DNA of 64,000 bases from Oceanobacillus polygoni. Its GTDB lineage: Bacteria; Bacillota; Bacilli; Bacillales; Amphibacillaceae. Shown in pieces: positions 27,436 through 36,093 of the stretch. The DNA is taken from the NCBI RefSeq assembly GCF_008304605.1, contig NZ_PIJY01000030.1, positions 195,155 to 259,154 of the forward strand. The letters run 5' to 3'. Numbering within the stretch: position 1 is the first letter of the stretch; each line of letters begins with the position of its first letter. The notes below the pieces were generated by a model that saw only the letters and a program-made list of their open reading frames with translations, was not told the origin of the DNA and ran no database searches. A program made the position numbers and the translations under genes.

Positions 27436-27903
27436 TTAACCATCTCTTCCACTTTCAATATATTGCTTCAATGCATCCAAATCTTTCGCACAGGCTTTTC
27501 TAAACGTTCCCGCGATCATTTTACCGAAGAATTTTGCCATGCCAGTTAGTTCATTTATTTCTCCAGACAACGTGACATCCGTATCCTTATCATTTGTTGA
27601 AGAGAGATTGTACGTGTAAATAAACTCTCCCTTTCCCGTTGTTCCTTTTGTTCCATCACAGCTAAGAACAATTTTCTCAGGACGTACCAGCTGAACAACT
27701 TCAAAGTGCTCTGTCGCCATTTGTCCGAACATTTTTCTTGTTTCGAGCCACTGGCTTCCTTCTTGAACTTGTCCCTCATCTAGTCGTTCCATTCCTTCAA
27801 AGCCATGCATCCATTCTCTTGCATCATCTAGGTTAATCAGACTTTCATATACTATTTCTTTCGGTGCATGAATGGTTCGATGCACTTGAAATCGAATACT
27901 CAA
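27436..27903 (-). CDS. SRPBCC (START-like) domain protein
   Basis: 155-residue helix-grip-fold protein typical of the polyketide-cyclase/SRPBCC group, which binds hydrophobic ligands. The pattern FQVHRTIHAPKEIVYESLIN at the N-terminus and the closing long helix FRKACAKDLDALKQYIES are diagnostic. No ligand can be assigned. The start is taken as TTG at 27903, eight bases after a double GGAGG. An upstream ATG in frame (27942) would have that site inside the gene and no site of its own. Confidence 0.78.
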   Translation of the reverse strand: MSIRFQVHRTIHAPKEIVYESLINLDDAREWMHGFEGMERLDEGQVQEGSQWLETRKMFGQMATEHFEVVQLVRPEKIVLSCDGTKGTTGKGEFIYTYNLSSTNDKDTDVTLSGEINELTGMAKFFGKMIAGTFRKACAKDLDALKQYIESGRDG

Positions 27904-28000
27904 CTGGACTTCCTCCTCCAAAATATATCGCTCCGTACGCACATTTTACATGAATATGAATATATTTCGTATCATTTACAATTGGCCCTGTTACTGAATA

Positions 28001-28588
28001 CTACCCCAGCTTTCTATTAATTGATAATGATTCGAATTCTTCCTTCAAAATCGAATACAGCTTTAAATCCTCATGTCTCCCTTTTACAAGCATCCCTTTA
28101 CGAATAATCCCCTCAAACGTCATGCCTACCTTTTCCATTACGCGCTCAGAACCGATATTCGCGACAAAGCATCTCGCTTGAATACGGACTAATTGCATGT
28201 TAGAAAATCCGAATGCTATGACTGCCTTAGCTGCTTCTGTTGTCAAACCTTTTCCCCAATAATCTTGGTGAATACAATATGCAATCTCTGCACTTTGATG
28301 TTTTGGATTCCACGAAGCCAAATCGACCGTCCCGATAATCTTTCCTGTCTTTTTATGTTCCATCCCCCATGGTGATAGATCTTTCTTTTTATAATTATTT
28401 AAGATAAATTCGACGAACGCTTCTGTATCTGCTAGCGATTGATGGGCATCCCACGTTACAAACCTTGTTACTTCTGAGTTTGAACAGTATGCATACATAT
28501 CTCGCGCGTCTTCCATCGTTATTTTTCTAAGTAGGAGACGTTCTGTTTCAATTCTTGGCAAATCACTGTAAATAGCCTCCATATTCAT
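28001..28588 (-). CDS. GNAT acetyltransferase, RimJ/RimL type
   Basis: 195 residues. ETERLLLRKITMEDA at the N-terminus is typical of the RimJ/L branch, and the acetyl-CoA loop reads YWGKGLTTEAAKAVI (about residues 110-124). These enzymes acetylate N-terminal amino groups of ribosomal proteins, or small amines and antibiotics; the substrate here is unknown. GGAGG precedes the ATG. It is separate from the START-like gene downstream. Confidence 0.88.
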   Translation of the reverse strand: MNMEAIYSDLPRIETERLLLRKITMEDARDMYAYCSNSEVTRFVTWDAHQSLADTEAFVEFILNNYKKKDLSPWGMEHKKTGKIIGTVDLASWNPKHQSAEIAYCIHQDYWGKGLTTEAAKAVIAFGFSNMQLVRIQARCFVANIGSERVMEKVGMTFEGIIRKGMLVKGRHEDLKLYSILKEEFESLSINRKLG

Positions 28589-28662
28589 CGAATCCCTCCA
28601 TTCGTTCTACTCATTATAAAGGAATTTTTTGAAAAATAAACCACTTAAACTAAACTAAATAA

Positions 28663-28688
28663 GGCACGAATGTTATAACATTCGTGCC
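28663..28688 (-). terminator. Hairpin after tyrS
   Basis: Twelve-base perfect arms GGCACGAATGTT / AACATTCGTGCC with a 2-base loop. Only a modest minus-strand T tract follows. Confidence 0.7.
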
Positions 28689-28703
28689 TGGTGTTCGTTC
28701 TCT

Positions 28704-29972
28704 TTAAAATTGTACAAGAAAATATTTCTTCTTCCCGCGTCTAATAATCGTAAACTGATCCTCAATACGATCATCAGCTGTTACAACATAATTCACATCT
28801 TGTTGTTTTTCGCCATTAATAGATACAGCCCCATTGCCAATGTCTTCTCTTGCTTGGCGTTTCGAGGAAGAAATGGAAGCCTGTACTAATAGATCCACTA
28901 AGCTAATATCTTCTTTTTGCGCCTCATATGTTGGTACATCCTTAAAGCCTTGTTCAATATCACTTGCAGATAACTGCTTCAAGTCACCACTAAATAATGC
29001 TGCGGATATTTTAATTGCTTGCTCCAATGCTGCTTCCCCATGAATCGTTCGCGTCATTTCTTCAGCAAGTCGTTTTTGGGCAACGCGATTTTCTGGACGC
29101 TGTTCTACTTCTTGCTCAAGCTCTGTAATCTCCACTTCAGATAAGAATGTGAAGTAGCGTAAGAATTTAGCAACATCACGGTCATCCGTATTGATCCAGA
29201 ACTGGTAAAATTCATATGGGGTTGTTTTTTCCGGATCTAGCCATACTGCATTTCCTGCTGTTTTACCAAATTTAGTCCCGTCTGCTTTTGTAATGAGCGG
29301 TACAGTAAGACCAAATACTTTAATTTGCTCATCTTCATCTTCTCTTGAACGACGAATAAGCTCCATACCTGCAGTAATATTTCCCCATTGGTCACTTCCA
29401 CCAATTTGCAAGGTACAGTTTTCCTGCTCGTACAATTTCAGGTAGTCAAGCGACTGCAAAATCATATAGCTAAACTCTGTAAATGTAATCCCTTGTTCAA
29501 TTCGGGCAGAAACAGATTCCTTTGCTAGCATGTAGTTGATTCCAAAATGTTTTCCTGCATCTCGCAGAAAATCAATAATTGTCATATTGCCAAGCCAGTC
29601 GTGATTATTTCTTGATTGTACTGGATTGTCACCTTGATCGGTATCAACCAGCTTGCTAATTTGCTCTCTGATTTTCTCTGTAAACCCGTGGACAACCTCG
29701 CTTGTGTTTAACGAACGTTCACTGGATCTTCCACTTGGGTCACCAATCATTCCAGTTCCTCCACCTACAAGCGCAATTGGCTTGTGTCCCGCTTGTTGAA
29801 ATCTTTTTAACATTGTCAGTGGCACTAAATGTCCAATGTGCAGACTATCTGCAGTTGGGTCAAATCCACAATATAGAGTAATCTGATTCTCTTTCAAATG
29901 CTTTTCTAATCCTTCTCGGTCCGTTACTTGGTGAACCAGACCACGGTTTTCAAGATCTTGTAAAATATCCAT
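28704..29972 (-). CDS. tyrS: Tyrosyl-tRNA synthetase
   Basis: Class I aminoacyl-tRNA synthetase that charges tRNA-Tyr. 422 residues. The HIGH motif reads HIGHLVPL (about residues 44-51), the KMSKS-type loop reads KFGKTAGN (about 231-238), and a C-terminal S4-like RNA-binding domain is seen (SSSKRQAREDIGNGAVSING). The start at 29972 gives the common Bacillus N-terminus. A GTG three codons upstream lacks a suitable site. Expression is controlled by the T-box leader just upstream. Confidence 0.97.
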   Translation of the reverse strand: MDILQDLENRGLVHQVTDREGLEKHLKENQITLYCGFDPTADSLHIGHLVPLTMLKRFQQAGHKPIALVGGGTGMIGDPSGRSSERSLNTSEVVHGFTEKIREQISKLVDTDQGDNPVQSRNNHDWLGNMTIIDFLRDAGKHFGINYMLAKESVSARIEQGITFTEFSYMILQSLDYLKLYEQENCTLQIGGSDQWGNITAGMELIRRSREDEDEQIKVFGLTVPLITKADGTKFGKTAGNAVWLDPEKTTPYEFYQFWINTDDRDVAKFLRYFTFLSEVEITELEQEVEQRPENRVAQKRLAEEMTRTIHGEAALEQAIKISAALFSGDLKQLSASDIEQGFKDVPTYEAQKEDISLVDLLVQASISSSKRQAREDIGNGAVSINGEKQQDVNYVVTADDRIEDQFTIIRRGKKKYFLVQF

Positions 29973-30002
29973 TCTCCACACTCCAATACTTTTTTAAAAT
30001 CA

Positions 30003-30235
30003 AAAAACTCGCCCCCTCAAAAAAAAGGGACGAGTTGAACACGCGGTACCACCCTTGTTGCTAAATCATTAGCCACTTGGGATTGTTAACGATGTCTCCA
30101 CCGTTCTTTCGGTATATCTACCAAAGAAATGCTCCAGACTGTAATTCACTTGCAAATATATACTGGCTTGCACCTTCCGCCAGCTCTCTTCGAATAGTGA
30201 TTTGCTAAGCTACTGCGATCCTTCATCACATAATA
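30003..30235 (-). ncRNA. Tyrosine T-box leader of tyrS
   Basis: The invariant T-box sequence AGGGTGGTACCGCG is present on the minus strand (30042-30055). It is followed by a terminator stem (AACTCGTCCC paired with GGGGCGAGTT, then T residues, 30003-30036). Upstream stem I shows the AGAGAG...GGTGCAAG arrangement, and a UAC tyrosine specifier codon lies in GTGAATTACAGTC (30141-30143). Uncharged tRNA-Tyr should stabilise the antiterminator and allow tyrS transcription. Confidence 0.95.
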
Positions 30236-30327
30236 TGTAATAAAATTTATTATATACATTCATAACACATCTGTAACGTAAATGCAATATTTAATTTAGA
30301 AATATGATACAACAAAAAACGCACTTA

Positions 30328-30336
30328 TGCTATAAT
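30328..30336 (+). promoter_or_regulatory. Extended -10 promoter of the PBP gene
   Basis: TGCTATAAT (extended -10) 27 bases before the ATG; the -35 region is poor (TACAAC at 17 bases). Confidence 0.5.
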
Positions 30337-30362
30337 ATATATGAAATTTAGGGGGTTCACAA

Positions 30363-33311
30363 ATGGAATTTAAAGAAAAAATGCTCGAATATAAGAAGAA
30401 ACTGTCGACCCTATGGAAAACAGGGAAAATCCAACGGTCATCACGGATTACCTATGATGTTGTCTGGAATGTTATTTTATTCGTTCTTGTTATAGGTTTT
30501 ATTGGATTTATATTTGCAGGGGCTATTGGGGCAGGCTATTTCGCATCGCTTGTAAAGGATGAACCTATTCGAAGCTACGAGACGATGGCTCAGGATATTT
30601 ATGACTACTCAGAAACATCAAAGCTCTATTTTGCTGATGATGTTTACTTTGGTGACATCAACTCCGAGATTCATCGCGAAGAAACGACATTAGAAAATAT
30701 CTCACCAATATTAACACAAGCAGTTATCGCTACAGAAGATGAATATTTTAATGAACATAAAGGGATTGTACCAAAAGCAATTTTTCGTGCAATGATTCAG
30801 GAAGTAGCGAATTCTTCAGTTCAAACTGGTGGGAGTACACTAACACAGCAATTGATAAAAAACCAAATACTTACCGATGAGGTTTCTTTTGAAAGAAAAG
30901 CAGTTGAAATGCTGCTCGCACTTCGTTTAGAAAGATTCTTTGAAAAAGAGGAAATTCTAGAAGCCTATTTAAATATTGTACCTTATGGTAGAGATGCATC
31001 TGGTAGAAATATCGCAGGAGTTCAAACCGCCGCACAGGGAATCTTTGGCACCGATGCGGGTGACGTTAATCTTCCCCAAGCCGCATATCTCGCTGGACTG
31101 CCTCAAAGCCCTTCTGCCTATACCCCATTTGTCAATAGTGGTGGTCTAAAAGATGAAGCAGGTATTCAACCAGGAATAAATCGAATGAAAACCGTGCTCT
31201 ATCGCATGTACGATATGGAATACATTACAAAGGAAGAATACGAAGAAGCTTTAGATTATGATATTGCAGCAGATTTCACGGAAGAAACGCCATCATCAAG
31301 GGAAACATATCCGGTATTAACCTTTGAAATCGAGGAAAGAGCGACCAAAATCATCAAAAAAATCCTCGCTGAAGAGGACGGATATACATCAGGGGATCTT
31401 AATAAAAATGAAGCTTTAAACAAGGAATATGAAGAACTTGCATCACGAGCTTTAAGAAACAATGGGTATGAAATTCATTCAACGATTGATAAGGAAATTT
31501 ACGATGCTTTCCAGGAAATCGGTAAAAATTATCAGAACTATGGCCGCGACCATACGTTTACTGTAAAAGATGACGAAACAGGTGAAACAACGAGCTGGAC
31601 AGAGGAAGTACAAGCTGCTGGAATGCTAATCGACAACAAATCAGGTAGAATTATTAGCTTCTTCGGTAACCGTGCGGGAAGTGTAGATAATCATTATAAT
31701 TATGCTACAAAGGCGGTTCGTTCCAATGGTAGTACGATTAAACCTCTACTCGATTATGCTCCAGCAATGGAAAAAGGTGTCGTTCAACCGGGAACACCAA
31801 TAGCGGATTACCCAAGAACCTTTCCGAACCCTGGTTCAGAACCTTATAATTTAAGCAACTATGGTGGCGGTACGTATGGAATGGTCTCTGCACGAAGAGC
31901 ATTGGCTAGTTCTTATAATATCCCAGCAGTTGATACGTATATGAAAATCATTCAGGATAATCCTGCTAAGGAATATTTAGAGAAAATGGGTATTACAACG
32001 TTAACAGCAGGCGACCAGATTCAACCTTCTCTCGCCTTAGGAGGGATGGATCGAGGTGTAACCGTAGAAGAGAATATCAATGCCTTTAGTACGCTTGGTA
32101 ATAACGGAAACTTTGCCGATGGTTATATGATTGAAAAAATCGTAACAAAAGGTGGAGATGTCCTTTATGAACATCAATCGGATCCTGTAGAAGTATTTTC
32201 ACCACAGACGAGTTATTTAACACTCGATATGATGCGTGATGTGATTTCATCAGGTACTGGGGCTTATCTAAACTCGCAATTAAAACATGGGGGCGTCGAT
32301 TGGGCAGGTAAAACTGGTACATCAAATGATTATAAAGATGCCTGGTTTGTTGCAGTAAATCCAAATGTAACCTTTGGTACATGGATGGGATATAAGACAC
32401 CAGCTTCCATTTATGATGCGAGCCATTCCCTTAGCTATAGTCAGCGAAACATGAAGCTTTGGTCGGAATTTATTAATGCTGCATCCGATATTAAACCAGA
32501 ACTTGTAGCACCTAAGCAAAAATTTGAACGTCCAGGCGGAATTGTTGAGCGTAGCTATTGTTCGATTTCTGGTATGCTACCATCGGATTTATGCGAAAAG
32601 GCAGGTTTAGTTAAAACCGATTTATTTAATGAAAAATTCGTACCTACAGAAAAGGATGACAGTCTTATTTCCGGAAACCAAGTTCTTGTTGATGGAAAAG
32701 CGGTAAAAGCTGGTTCCAATACACCGAGTGAATTTACAAACGGCAATGGGATTACCTTTAACCCCGAATGGTTAAAAAGAAATGGATATGATAAACTCAG
32801 TGACCTTTCCGTCCTCTACCCAACAAGAGGTGAGGATGCTGAGAAATGGAAGAAAATCGGAATTCCTAGCGGGTCTGCTGGAAGCTCAATCAAAGATGAT
32901 GGAAAAGCTCCTGGAGCGCCAACATCTGTCAAAAAGTCAGGCAATAAGCTGACTTGGAATGAGCCTGGCAGTAACGATGTTGTTGGTTATCGAATTTACC
33001 GCGCTAGTTCCTCCGGTGGGGACTTTAAGCTAGTCGGCAATTCCAGCAAATCCGAATATAATATAGGTAATGAAAATGCTGTTTTTACGGTAAAAGCTGT
33101 CGACTACTTTGGAAATGAATCCAAAGCATCGTCTGAAGTAATTGTTGGTAATAAACCAAAGAATAAGGATACATCCAATAAGGATAAAGACGACGATAAA
33201 AAGGATGACAAACAAAAAGAAAGCAAGGATAATAAAGAAAAAAAAGATGAGAAATCCGATAAAAAAAATGACAGTAATGACAACAACAAATCAAATGACG
33301 ACGATGAATAA
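30363..33311 (+). CDS. Class A penicillin-binding protein with fibronectin III domain
   Basis: Bifunctional peptidoglycan glycosyltransferase/transpeptidase, 982 residues. One membrane anchor (about 33-60) is followed by the GT51 domain with ATEDEYFNEHKG (catalytic Glu about 125) and GGSTLTQQLIKN (about 156-167). The transpeptidase carries S457-TIK, S517-YN and K650-TG, all intact. A fibronectin type III domain (about 845-925, GAPTSVKKSGNKLTWNEPG) precedes a roughly 50-residue D/K/N-rich tail. The gene next to tyrS is a PBP in several Bacillus species. It has its own promoter and terminator. The tail and FN3 domain suggest wall-associated positioning outside the membrane, which is inference. 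Confidence 0.93.
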   Translation: MEFKEKMLEYKKKLSTLWKTGKIQRSSRITYDVVWNVILFVLVIGFIGFIFAGAIGAGYFASLVKDEPIRSYETMAQDIYDYSETSKLYFADDVYFGDINSEIHREETTLENISPILTQAVIATEDEYFNEHKGIVPKAIFRAMIQEVANSSVQTGGSTLTQQLIKNQILTDEVSFERKAVEMLLALRLERFFEKEEILEAYLNIVPYGRDASGRNIAGVQTAAQGIFGTDAGDVNLPQAAYLAGLPQSPSAYTPFVNSGGLKDEAGIQPGINRMKTVLYRMYDMEYITKEEYEEALDYDIAADFTEETPSSRETYPVLTFEIEERATKIIKKILAEEDGYTSGDLNKNEALNKEYEELASRALRNNGYEIHSTIDKEIYDAFQEIGKNYQNYGRDHTFTVKDDETGETTSWTEEVQAAGMLIDNKSGRIISFFGNRAGSVDNHYNYATKAVRSNGSTIKPLLDYAPAMEKGVVQPGTPIADYPRTFPNPGSEPYNLSNYGGGTYGMVSARRALASSYNIPAVDTYMKIIQDNPAKEYLEKMGITTLTAGDQIQPSLALGGMDRGVTVEENINAFSTLGNNGNFADGYMIEKIVTKGGDVLYEHQSDPVEVFSPQTSYLTLDMMRDVISSGTGAYLNSQLKHGGVDWAGKTGTSNDYKDAWFVAVNPNVTFGTWMGYKTPASIYDASHSLSYSQRNMKLWSEFINAASDIKPELVAPKQKFERPGGIVERSYCSISGMLPSDLCEKAGLVKTDLFNEKFVPTEKDDSLISGNQVLVDGKAVKAGSNTPSEFTNGNGITFNPEWLKRNGYDKLSDLSVLYPTRGEDAEKWKKIGIPSGSAGSSIKDDGKAPGAPTSVKKSGNKLTWNEPGSNDVVGYRIYRASSSGGDFKLVGNSSKSEYNIGNENAVFTVKAVDYFGNESKASSEVIVGNKPKNKDTSNKDKDDDKKDDKQKESKDNKEKKDEKSDKKNDSNDNNKSNDDDE

Positions 33312-33327
33312 TACATGATGTATCTTT

Positions 33328-33357
33328 GAGGGGGATTTGTAGCTCCCTCTTTTTTTT
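33328..33357 (+). terminator. Rho-independent terminator after the PBP gene
   Basis: GAGGGGG / CTCCCTC stem with a T run of eight, 17 bases after the stop codon. Confidence 0.82.
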
Positions 33358-33453
33358 GGCTGTACTCTCCTCTTCGCAACTCACGTGGTTACATTCAGCC
33401 TACCCTTTTCAAGGAACTTTCACAAAATACTAAAAATAACTACAGAAATCCTG

Positions 33454-33480
33454 TATAATAAAGATATGAAAGCGGATTAA
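33454..33480 (+). promoter_or_regulatory. acuABC promoter with CcpA (cre) site at the start point
   Basis: TATAAT at 33454-33459 is followed by ATGAAAGCGGATTAA at 33466-33480, which matches the cre consensus WTGNAANCGNWNNCW at all but one position. It overlaps the expected transcription start, a position that gives repression. In B. subtilis acuABC is repressed by CcpA in glucose. The -35 is weak. Confidence 0.78.
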
Positions 33481-33497
33481 ATACAGGTGGTGAACAA

Positions 33498-34151
33498 ATG
33501 GAGCATGTAAAAAATTTTCACAGCTTATCATACGAGACCGCTCAAGGAACCATTGTTATTGAAGGACCATTACCTGCATCGGAGTTAAGCCAGTACCATT
33601 TCCATGAACAACTGACCGCCTTCCGACCTGCAGCAAAGCAATTCGAGGCTCTCCTTGAGATAGCAGAATTCCCAGAAGGAAGAATCCTTGTCGCAAGAAC
33701 AGCAGATACAATTGTCGGCTATGTCACCTACTTACACCCCGACCCACTGGAAAGATGGTCAACGTTTAATATGGAGGATTTAATAGAATTAGGTGCAATA
33801 GAAATGATTCCTGCGTATCGTGGGGAAAGAGTTGCATCCAACTTATTAAAGGTTTCCATGATGGACGAGTATATGGAGAATTATATAATTATCTCTACGG
33901 AGTATTATTGGCACTGGGATTTGGAAGGGACAAAATTAAGCATCTGGAATTACCGTAAAGTTATGGAAAAAATGATGGCTGCAGGTGGTTTACTCCCTGC
34001 CCCGACAGATGATCCCGAGATTATTTCTCACCCCGCAAATTGTCTAATGGTTCGAATCGGAAAAAATGTTCATGAAGAATCCATTCAACAATTCGATAAA
34101 CTTCGATTTTTGGCAAGGAATAAATATCGAGACATGAGAGAAGGTTTGTAG
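33498..34151 (+). CDS. acuA: AcuA, protein lysine acetyltransferase
   Basis: GNAT-family enzyme that in B. subtilis acetylates and inactivates acetyl-CoA synthetase (AcsA). 217 residues. The acetyl-CoA-binding region reads LGAIEMIPAYRGERVASNLL (about residues 96-115). It is the first gene of acuABC; acuB starts two bases after its stop. The usual acsA neighbour is not present: a PBP gene lies upstream instead. Confidence 0.93.
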   Translation: MEHVKNFHSLSYETAQGTIVIEGPLPASELSQYHFHEQLTAFRPAAKQFEALLEIAEFPEGRILVARTADTIVGYVTYLHPDPLERWSTFNMEDLIELGAIEMIPAYRGERVASNLLKVSMMDEYMENYIIISTEYYWHWDLEGTKLSIWNYRKVMEKMMAAGGLLPAPTDDPEIISHPANCLMVRIGKNVHEESIQQFDKLRFLARNKYRDMREGL

Positions 34152-34152
34152 T

Positions 34153-34800
34153 ATGCATGTTGAAGAGATTATGAAACAGGATGTTGTTACCCTGAAGCCA
34201 GGAGCAACGATTGCAAATGCATTAGAACTGTTGGAACAACACCGCATCCGCCATATTACCATCGTGGATGACGCTAACCAGGTGATTGGAATCGTTTCCG
34301 ACCGCGATGTACGTGATGCTAGTCCGTCGACATTTATTAAAGATGCAGACAACAGTGAATTGCAAAATGAAATCCAAACGATTATGAGTCACCCTGTGAT
34401 TACGATTCATCCAATGGATTTTGTGGAAGAAGTCGCATCGATTTTTTATGAAAAAGAAATCGCTTGTCTTCCAGTTGTCCGTAATAATCGTTTAGTTGGT
34501 GCCGTCACAGAAAAAGACATGCTTTATACACTGATCCAATTAACAGGCACGCATGTTCAAAGCTCATTAATTGAAGTAAAAGTTCCTGACAGACCCGGTA
34601 TTCTTCCTGAAGTTACAGCTATTTTCGGAAAGAGAAAGACGAACATTGCCTCTGTCTTAGTTTATCCGTACAAAAATGATTTAACTTACAAAGTTCTAGT
34701 ATTCCGTATTCAAACGATGAATCCAATGCCTATCATTCAGGATCTCCGTAACGCTGGCTATGAATTACTGTGGCCAAACAACAGGATTGGACTGACATAA
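34153..34800 (+). CDS. acuB: AcuB, CBS-ACT domain protein
   Basis: 215 residues with two CBS domains (about 1-60, starting MHVEEIMKQDVVTLKPGA, and about 75-135) and a C-terminal ACT domain (about 138-212, SSLIEVKVPDRPGILPEV). CBS pairs bind adenine nucleotides and ACT domains bind amino acids. In the acu operon it probably tunes acetylation or deacetylation of AcsA, but its exact role is not known. It is tightly packed: acuC begins one base after its stop. Confidence 0.92.
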   Translation: MHVEEIMKQDVVTLKPGATIANALELLEQHRIRHITIVDDANQVIGIVSDRDVRDASPSTFIKDADNSELQNEIQTIMSHPVITIHPMDFVEEVASIFYEKEIACLPVVRNNRLVGAVTEKDMLYTLIQLTGTHVQSSLIEVKVPDRPGILPEVTAIFGKRKTNIASVLVYPYKNDLTYKVLVFRIQTMNPMPIIQDLRNAGYELLWPNNRIGLT

Positions 34801-34801
34801 T

Positions 34802-35959
34802 ATGAGCAACAATTTAGCTTTTGTTTTTTCCAATGATTACTTATCCTACCATTTCCATAAGGATCATCCCTTTAATCACAAACGGGTGCAATTAGCGAAG
34901 GAATTATTGGAAATGAGTGGTGCTTTAACAAACCAAGATATTATTCCTGCAAGGATGGCAACGGATGAAGAGCTTGCTCTATTTCATGATTATGATTATA
35001 TCGATGCAGTAAAACGAGCTGGTAGAGGCGGATTAAACGAAAAATTTGGACAGGAGTACGGTTTAGGAACGGAAGACACACCGATATTTAAAAATATGCA
35101 TGAGGCAAGCAGTTTTTTAGTCGGCGGTACATTAACCGCTGTCGATGAAGTGATCAGTGGTAAAAGGGATCATGTGCTAAATCTTGGTGGTGGTTTACAT
35201 CACGGCTTCCAACGAAAAGCTTCTGGATTTTGCATTTATAACGATAGTGCTGTTGCAATCAAATACATTCGCAAAAAATACAATCTGAGAGTAATGTATA
35301 TTGATACCGATGCTCACCACGGTGACGGCGTACAATGGGCATTCTATGATGATCCAAATGTATGCACCTTTTCTATTCATGAAACGGGGAGATACCTTTT
35401 CCCAGGGACAGGAAATGTGAATGAGCGTGGTATTAAGGAAGGTCATGGCTATTCCTTTAACCTTCCCATTGATGCCTTCACACAAGATGAATCATTTCTA
35501 CATGTCTATGAAACTGCCGCAAAAGAAATTGCAGCTTTTTTTAAGCCAGATGTGATTGTGACACAGAATGGTGCTGATGCCCATTGCTTTGATCCATTAA
35601 CACATCTTTGTGGCACAATGGCGATCTATGAAAGAATCCCATCCGTCGCACATGAATTAGCACACCAATATTGCGATGGAAAATGGATTGCAATTGGCGG
35701 AGGCGGCTATGATATGTGGCGAGTTGTTCCTCGTGCCTGGGCTCAAATATGGAATGTGATGAAAAATGGCGGACCAGCAAGAGGAGCACTTCCTGTTCAA
35801 TGGATCAAGAAGTGGCAAGAAGAATCGCCTGTTGAATTACCAACCAATTGGCATGATGGTATAGAAGCTATTCCAGAGATTCCTAGAAAAGCTGAAATTA
35901 CCGAGAAAAATGAACAATTATTAAAAAGTCTATTAAAATATACGAAACCAATTCCCTAG
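34802..35959 (+). CDS. acuC: AcuC, NAD-independent lysine deacetylase (class I HDAC family)
   Basis: Zinc hydrolase that removes the acetyl group placed by AcuA on AcsA. 385 residues. The metal and catalytic residues are intact in LNLGGGLHHGFQRKASGFC (catalytic histidine pair), YIDTDAHHGDGVQWAF (zinc Asp/His) and TQNGADAHCFDPL (second zinc Asp). The stop is followed by a short hairpin. Confidence 0.94.
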   Translation: MSNNLAFVFSNDYLSYHFHKDHPFNHKRVQLAKELLEMSGALTNQDIIPARMATDEELALFHDYDYIDAVKRAGRGGLNEKFGQEYGLGTEDTPIFKNMHEASSFLVGGTLTAVDEVISGKRDHVLNLGGGLHHGFQRKASGFCIYNDSAVAIKYIRKKYNLRVMYIDTDAHHGDGVQWAFYDDPNVCTFSIHETGRYLFPGTGNVNERGIKEGHGYSFNLPIDAFTQDESFLHVYETAAKEIAAFFKPDVIVTQNGADAHCFDPLTHLCGTMAIYERIPSVAHELAHQYCDGKWIAIGGGGYDMWRVVPRAWAQIWNVMKNGGPARGALPVQWIKKWQEESPVELPTNWHDGIEAIPEIPRKAEITEKNEQLLKSLLKYTKPIP

Positions 35960-35996
35960 ACGATACATGGTAAGCTAAATGTCCTCTAAACAAGCA

Positions 35997-36023
35997 AGAA
36001 GCTGTCCGTTCCAGACAGCTTCT
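35997..36023. terminator. Hairpin between acuC and motP
   Basis: Arms AGAAGCTGTC / GACAGCTTCT with a 7-base loop. There is little T tract on either strand; it is one of the recurrent GGCTGTC-type stems. Confidence 0.5.
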
Positions 36024-36093
36024 AAGTAGACTATTTATCGACTATATGGTGTAACCATATTTCCATATCTGATAAAGGTCTTGATATTTTTTT

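Noticed and set aside
33085..33384. Minus-strand serine/leucine-rich frames opposite the PBP tail
   Set aside because: Produced by the K/D-rich low-complexity coding sequence on the other strand.
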